In this document: positions 7,504 through 11,595 of the stretch, piece by piece
Layout of the letters: the number at the start of each line of letters is the position of its first letter
Position numbering within the stretch: the stretch's first letter is position 1
Source of the DNA: DTQF01 sp038874185
GTDB taxonomy: Archaea; Micrarchaeota; Micrarchaeia; CABMEP01
Length of the DNA: 11,595 nucleotides
Direction: 5' to 3'
Assembly (NCBI GenBank): GCA_038874185.1
Contig: JAVZCX010000024.1
Span: 1-11,595 of the forward strand
Notes under the pieces: model-generated
Database searches by the model: none
Seen by the model: the letters and a program-made list of their open reading frames with translations, nothing else
What the model was told of the DNA's origin: nothing
Program-made: the position numbers and the translations under genes

Positions 7504-7567
7504 TCCTTATTCAATAAGGATACTCTGAGGTACCCTATATATAGAGAGGCATATTTTTCGCAGAGTA
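7504..7567. promoter_or_regulatory. traH leader: palindrome, promoter-like AT run and wide inverted repeat
   Basis: The region between the terminator and traH has three structures. TCCTTATTCAATAAGGA (7504-7520) is a 17-base palindrome with perfect 8-bp arms. TACTCTG (7521-7527) is the exact reverse complement of CAGAGTA (7561-7567), 33 bases apart. Between them lies CTATATATAG (7535-7544), a -10-like AT run sharing TATATATAG with the cargo promoter at 1129-1137; no good -35 is visible. Together these look like a promoter with an operator that restarts transcription of traH-traG after the cargo. Function is inferred. Confidence 0.4.
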
Positions 7568-7600
7568 ATATTTTTAAAAATTATATAAAGAGGGGGTAAA

Positions 7601-8995
7601 ATGATAAAAAAAATAATTACAGTTTTTTTTATAGTATTAATTTTTGCTTCATCTGCTTCAGCTGGTTGGTTGGATCAATGGTTTGACCAACAGGTATCCT
7701 CTGGTCCTAATTACTTTGAAGGACAGAAAAGAGGTTACTTTACCGCAGGTTCCTTTAGTGCAAGAATTCCTTCGTCAACAGATTATTTGTTTAGCATAGA
7801 AGCACCAAGAATAAAAGCGGGTTGCGGTGGTATAGATGCTTTTTTGGGTGGCTTTGGATTCACAAATTTTGATTATCTTGTGCAGAAATTTCAAAGACTG
7901 ATACAGGCAGCCCCTGTTGTGGCATTTCAGATTGCTTTAAACACTTTAAGTTCTCAGTTAGAAGGAATAATAGGGAAGACGGAGGATATAATTAATGCTT
8001 TAAACTCTATACAGTTAAACGAATGTGCTATGATGAAACCTTTTACAACGATTGATTTATCTAAAGGTAATCCTGAAAAGCAATTTGTTGATGCGGCTCA
8101 GGCAGCAATAGAAACAACGGGACTTACATCGCTTTATAAGAGCTTAACCAAAAAGAAAGATAGCGTTGAAGATTCAACGGGCAGAAAAATTCCTCCTTCT
8201 GCTCAGTATGAGGGTTGTTCTGCAGAGCTTCGTCAGTTAGTTACTTCTGGCAAAAATAGCTTGATTGATTATTTAGCGTCTCAAGGTGGATATTCAGATA
8301 TTGCTCCAATAATGAGAGCAATGATTGGAGATATTATAATAATTGAATCAGGTTCTTTCCCTTATGCTGATCTTAAACCAGCATGTTCAGAAAATGTTTT
8401 CCAAGCGTTAAAAGAAGGAAAGCTTTATAAAAAAGATTCCCCCAACGGGCAGTGCGTGCCTGAAAGTGCACAATCTTTAAATATAAAAGTTGTAAATGTT
8501 TTAACAACTGCATATACAAGGTCAAAAACAAAAAATTCTAGTGTTGACAATTATTCCGATTATCAAAACCTTGTTAAACTATCTCCTCTGCCTGTTCATT
8601 TACTTGTTAGATACGCAGTTGCTACTGGAGATACTTCTATATTAAGCACTTCAGCTGATCCTGTTGCAAAAGGGCTACTCTATCAAGCTTACACAGATGT
8701 TTTTACAAATGTATCAAAACTTGTTGACAAATTGAAAGATGCAGCATCAAAAACTAATAATCCTTCAGAAGACGGACTCTGCAATGTAGATGTAAGTCTT
8801 ATGTATGAAGCAGATAACTTAAGAAACAGAATGTATCAGGGGTTTCAAGTTTTGTCTGAAATTTATGCTAAAAGTTTAGGTGAGTCACAGAAATCTCTTG
8901 AGATGGCAAGTCTTTATAAGCGATTTGAGGATATTGTGTTTGGAGAAGTTGCCTCCAAAGTTGGCAAAACAGTTGCAGAAAGGGCTTTAAGATGA
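7601..8995 (+). CDS. traH: TraH, F-type conjugative pilus assembly protein
   Basis: The protein has 464 residues, close to the 458 of F-plasmid TraH. A Sec signal peptide covers residues 1-21, cleaved after SASA, so the mature protein is periplasmic. The family signature is clear: GSFSARIPSSTDYLFSIEAPRIKAGCGGID followed by FLGGFGF near residues 50-90 (split here: GSFSARIP near 50, PRIKAGCGGID near 70-80). Conserved cysteines continue through the chain. TraH acts with TraF, TraW, TraU and TrbC/TrbI in pilus extension and retraction and in mating-pair formation. The start at 7601 has a strong ribosome site (AGAGGGGG, 7589-7596). It is followed by traG with an ATGA overlap, the same order as in F. 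It appears intact. Confidence 0.93.
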   Translation: MIKKIITVFFIVLIFASSASAGWLDQWFDQQVSSGPNYFEGQKRGYFTAGSFSARIPSSTDYLFSIEAPRIKAGCGGIDAFLGGFGFTNFDYLVQKFQRLIQAAPVVAFQIALNTLSSQLEGIIGKTEDIINALNSIQLNECAMMKPFTTIDLSKGNPEKQFVDAAQAAIETTGLTSLYKSLTKKKDSVEDSTGRKIPPSAQYEGCSAELRQLVTSGKNSLIDYLASQGGYSDIAPIMRAMIGDIIIIESGSFPYADLKPACSENVFQALKEGKLYKKDSPNGQCVPESAQSLNIKVVNVLTTAYTRSKTKNSSVDNYSDYQNLVKLSPLPVHLLVRYAVATGDTSILSTSADPVAKGLLYQAYTDVFTNVSKLVDKLKDAASKTNNPSEDGLCNVDVSLMYEADNLRNRMYQGFQVLSEIYAKSLGESQKSLEMASLYKRFEDIVFGEVASKVGKTVAERALR

Positions 8996-11595
8996 AAAAA
9001 GTATTAATCCTTTACTTTATAGCTATTCAACTGATATTACTATTAACTCCTTCATTTATTGAGGCAGGAACGTGGGAATATATAACTCACAATGGATATG
9101 ATTCTGCAGTTAAAGCATGGACAAGAGTTGGGTTAATTTTTTCAGATAACAACTATAAAGGACTTTTTATTTCTGTAATTGTTTTGGGAGCTCTTGGAAT
9201 ATTTATAGCGACATATATTAGAACGGTTACGGGAGCAAAAAATAATGGTATTTCGTGGGCGGTTCCTGTTCTTGCAGGTATGGCGATATATACTGCTTTT
9301 ATTCTCCCAAAGGAAAAGCTCATTATTTACGATGAAGCATTAAATAGAGGACCGCAAGAGATAAATGGAATTCCTCTTATAGTGGCAACATCAGCGGGAT
9401 TACTTAACAAAATAGAAAAGGGATTTATAGATATTATAAGCACATCTGCTGATCCTGCGTCTGATTACAGATTAAACGCAGGCGGAACAGGTTGGCAATT
9501 GATTGACCCTCCTTTATTCAGGGCTAATTTGCCTATGAATGTTCAGGATACTATAGGAGAATATATTAAAAATTGTGTATATATGGAAATACTCAGAGAA
9601 GGCACCACTCTTACTATTGATAAGATAGCCAACGGTGAAATGCAATTTAACGAAATTATAGAACAGAGCAAAAATCCATGGTGGTATACAAAAGAGTACA
9701 TCACTAAGTCTACAGGAGAACCTGTAACCTGCACTGTTGCAGGAACTTTAATTATTAATACTATTAATGACCATATAACAAGAAATGATGGGGCATTAAA
9801 TGCAGGATTAAAAGCTACCTGTGCATCCAGAGGCTTTGATGTAACAAATGTAGCTTCTTTTAATACTTGCAAAAGTTTGATATTATCGTCTGTCCAGTCT
9901 GTATTTCCAAACCAGAGTGATCTTGGTAATGTTTTTAGACAAATGATAATGGCAGAAATTATGAAATATGTGGTTGCTTCAGATTCTCCTGGAGTTGCAA
10001 TGACTCTTATGGCTACAAGCCAGACTACTTCTCAGTTTATAGGACTTGGGGTTCATGCAAATTCATGGATTCCTGTTTTAAAGGAGTCTTTAACAGCAGT
10101 TGCTATTAGTATAACTCCTATGATACTTCTTTTTGCTGCAACACCACTGTTAGGTAGAGCATTATCTCTATGTCTTGGAATGTTTGTATGGCTTGCAATG
10201 TGGGGGATAATAGATGCAATAATACATGCCTTCGGTGTTGATCTTGCTCAACAAGCATCTGCTGCTATAAAAACAAATCAAGGCGAATTAGGAATCTCAT
10301 CAATGTTTGCATGGCCTGGCTATTCAGCAAAAGTGGCAGCCACATTTGGAGCACTTCGCTGGTCAGGACTTATGCTTGCCTCTGTAATCTCAGGCATGCT
10401 GGTTAAATTCGGTGGAACTGCACTTGCCATGCTTGCAGGTTCTATCTCAGCAATGCCACAAAGTAGTGGTGCTGCTTATGGTAGTAGTTTGATTAGAAAT
10501 ACAGGTGGGGTTCTTCAGAGTGAAGTTTTACCAACACAGACATGGGCTAATACAGCAGCGATGATGGGAGGATCGGGAATGCTTATGAGAGGACTTGTTC
10601 AAAAGCAAGCAGGAGAGATGGCAGGTGGTGCAAGATTTGGAAATGAACTTGGAATGGCGAAAATAGCACAGGCTACAAGAGGAAGTTTGTTGGGTAGTGC
10701 AGCAAGTGGAATAGGAACGGGGATGGCTATTGATAGACATGGGTTTGAAAGTCTTACTTCTGCTCGTTTTGCTGAGATAGCCTCAGCAATAGGTTCAGGC
10801 ATGACAAAGCAGGAGATAGCGAATAGATTTTTTGGTGGAGATATAGCCAAGGCTGAGTATTTCATGTCGAGGCTTGAGGCTTTGAGAAGATATGGAGTAT
10901 ATGATGCTTACCAAAAAGGAATAGCAAATGAACAAGATTTTATAGATTTTGGTGTCTACTTTACAAAAGCTCAAGCAGGTGATGTAAATGCAATGAAAGC
11001 AATTGAAAATATTACAGGGAAAGACTTTAAAGATGTTCAAAGAGAAATAAAGCAAGCAGGATTGGAAGATTCATTTCAGTCAGCTGTGGTTACAGCTCAG
11101 ATAGCTCAAAATTTGGGTATTGATAGATTCTCATATTTTGGACAGAAACATGGTTTACAAAATATTGCTTTAAATGAACAAATGGCTCAAAGGTTAAATC
11201 AGCAAATGCATTTATTAGGATATAAAAACTTTAATGCAAAGGCAGGAGATATAGCAAGTTTCTCTTTTGATCCTTCTACTGGAAAATTTGGACTGGCTCA
11301 TACCAAAAGAGGTGGAGCAAGTGAGTTTTATGATTTTAAATCCGCATTAAGGGGAAGGCAAGATGTATTTAAGGATTTAACGGTTGTTGAGAAAGGGTAT
11401 AGGGAACAATCAGGCACATTTGTAACACGTGGGGTTTCAGTAACACAAATAAATGAACCATATAAATATGTGGGGGTATATACAGCACCTGATGGAACTG
11501 TAATGCATGGAACATTTAATTATATAAAAGATAAAGATGGAAATTTATTAATAGTTTCTGGAAGCGGATCTAGTACAGTAGAATTTTCAACATAT
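8992..11595 (+). CDS. traG: TraG, F-type mating-pair stabilisation protein (3' end beyond window)
   Basis: ATG at 8992 overlaps the traH stop (ATGA), so the two are translationally coupled. The frame is open for 868 codons to the window end; F TraG is about 938 residues, so most of the gene is probably present. Residues 1-26 look like a signal or first membrane segment. Further hydrophobic segments lie at about 58-77 and 87-104, then a cluster at about 367-420 (ITPMILLFAATPLLG and later) and 457-485, the TraG_N membrane pattern. After about 490 the chain is Ala/Gly/Ser-rich and then soluble, corresponding to the periplasmic part that in F-like systems takes part in mating-pair stabilisation and entry exclusion. 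Identification rests on the membrane layout and on following traH. The C-terminal exclusion-determining region cannot be assessed in full. Confidence 0.88.
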   Translation, partial: MKKVLILYFIAIQLILLLTPSFIEAGTWEYITHNGYDSAVKAWTRVGLIFSDNNYKGLFISVIVLGALGIFIATYIRTVTGAKNNGISWAVPVLAGMAIYTAFILPKEKLIIYDEALNRGPQEINGIPLIVATSAGLLNKIEKGFIDIISTSADPASDYRLNAGGTGWQLIDPPLFRANLPMNVQDTIGEYIKNCVYMEILREGTTLTIDKIANGEMQFNEIIEQSKNPWWYTKEYITKSTGEPVTCTVAGTLIINTINDHITRNDGALNAGLKATCASRGFDVTNVASFNTCKSLILSSVQSVFPNQSDLGNVFRQMIMAEIMKYVVASDSPGVAMTLMATSQTTSQFIGLGVHANSWIPVLKESLTAVAISITPMILLFAATPLLGRALSLCLGMFVWLAMWGIIDAIIHAFGVDLAQQASAAIKTNQGELGISSMFAWPGYSAKVAATFGALRWSGLMLASVISGMLVKFGGTALAMLAGSISAMPQSSGAAYGSSLIRNTGGVLQSEVLPTQTWANTAAMMGGSGMLMRGLVQKQAGEMAGGARFGNELGMAKIAQATRGSLLGSAASGIGTGMAIDRHGFESLTSARFAEIASAIGSGMTKQEIANRFFGGDIAKAEYFMSRLEALRRYGVYDAYQKGIANEQDFIDFGVYFTKAQAGDVNAMKAIENITGKDFKDVQREIKQAGLEDSFQSAVVTAQIAQNLGIDRFSYFGQKHGLQNIALNEQMAQRLNQQMHLLGYKNFNAKAGDIASFSFDPSTGKFGLAHTKRGGASEFYDFKSALRGRQDVFKDLTVVEKGYREQSGTFVTRGVSVTQINEPYKYVGVYTAPDGTVMHGTFNYIKDKDGNLLIVSGSGSSTVEFSTY

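Noticed and set aside
7570..7581. ATTTTTAAAAAT palindrome in the traH leader
   Set aside because: Low-complexity AT sequence of this kind is expected by chance in such AT-rich DNA.
9543..11055. Minus-strand ORFs of 70-109 residues opposite traG
   Set aside because: They are antisense to a clear continuous traG frame, lack ribosome sites and show no recognisable domains.
1..11595. CRISPR array, tRNA, rRNA or transposase genes
   Set aside because: No regularly spaced repeats, no tRNA- or rRNA-like segments, and no transposase or integrase motifs were seen on either strand.

Overview
The window is AT-rich, low-GC bacterial DNA with every supported gene on the + strand. It looks like part of an integrative or plasmid-borne conjugative element carrying an F-type (MPF-F) type IV secretion system. 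TraV is recognisable on the left, and TraH and the start of TraG on the right. The signal peptides, the outer-membrane lipoprotein TraV and periplasmic TraH imply a Gram-negative-type (diderm) host. The low GC and Lys/Ile/Phe-rich proteins would suit an AT-rich lineage such as Thermodesulfovibrio or the Aquificales, but that is a guess and not shown by the sequence.

Layout. (1) 1-1016: the end of a membrane-anchored bacterial PH-domain protein with a four-cysteine zinc ribbon, overlapping traV by 13 bp. (2) 1017-1151: a short control region with an inverted repeat, a direct repeat and an AT-rich promoter candidate. (3) 1152-7449: a three-gene cargo cassette. It holds an XRE-type HTH protein broken by a frameshift at an A7 run, a 1256-residue SF1 (Upf1/DNA2, COG1112-like) helicase with a C-terminal phospholipase-D-type HKD nuclease domain, and a second HTH protein that is a paralogue of the first and has a tandemly duplicated HTH region. 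(4) 7448-7600: a terminator-like hairpin, two further inverted repeats and the traH leader. (5) 7601-11595: traH and traG, overlapping by 4 bp (ATGA), with traG running off the end.

How it may work. The cargo sits between traV and traH, where F-like operons usually carry traC, traW, traU, traN and traF. It has its own apparent promoter and terminator, like a moron gene. The helicase-HKD protein has the domain composition I recall for single-gene Mokosh type II anti-phage systems. Here it is flanked on both sides by members of one HTH family that share an unrecognised C-terminal domain of about 200 residues. My inference is a defence, or element-versus-element exclusion, cassette whose nuclease-helicase effector is controlled or assisted by two paralogous HTH proteins. 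The homology between the two HTH proteins, the frameshift and the HTH duplication are read directly from the sequence; the defence role is inferred.
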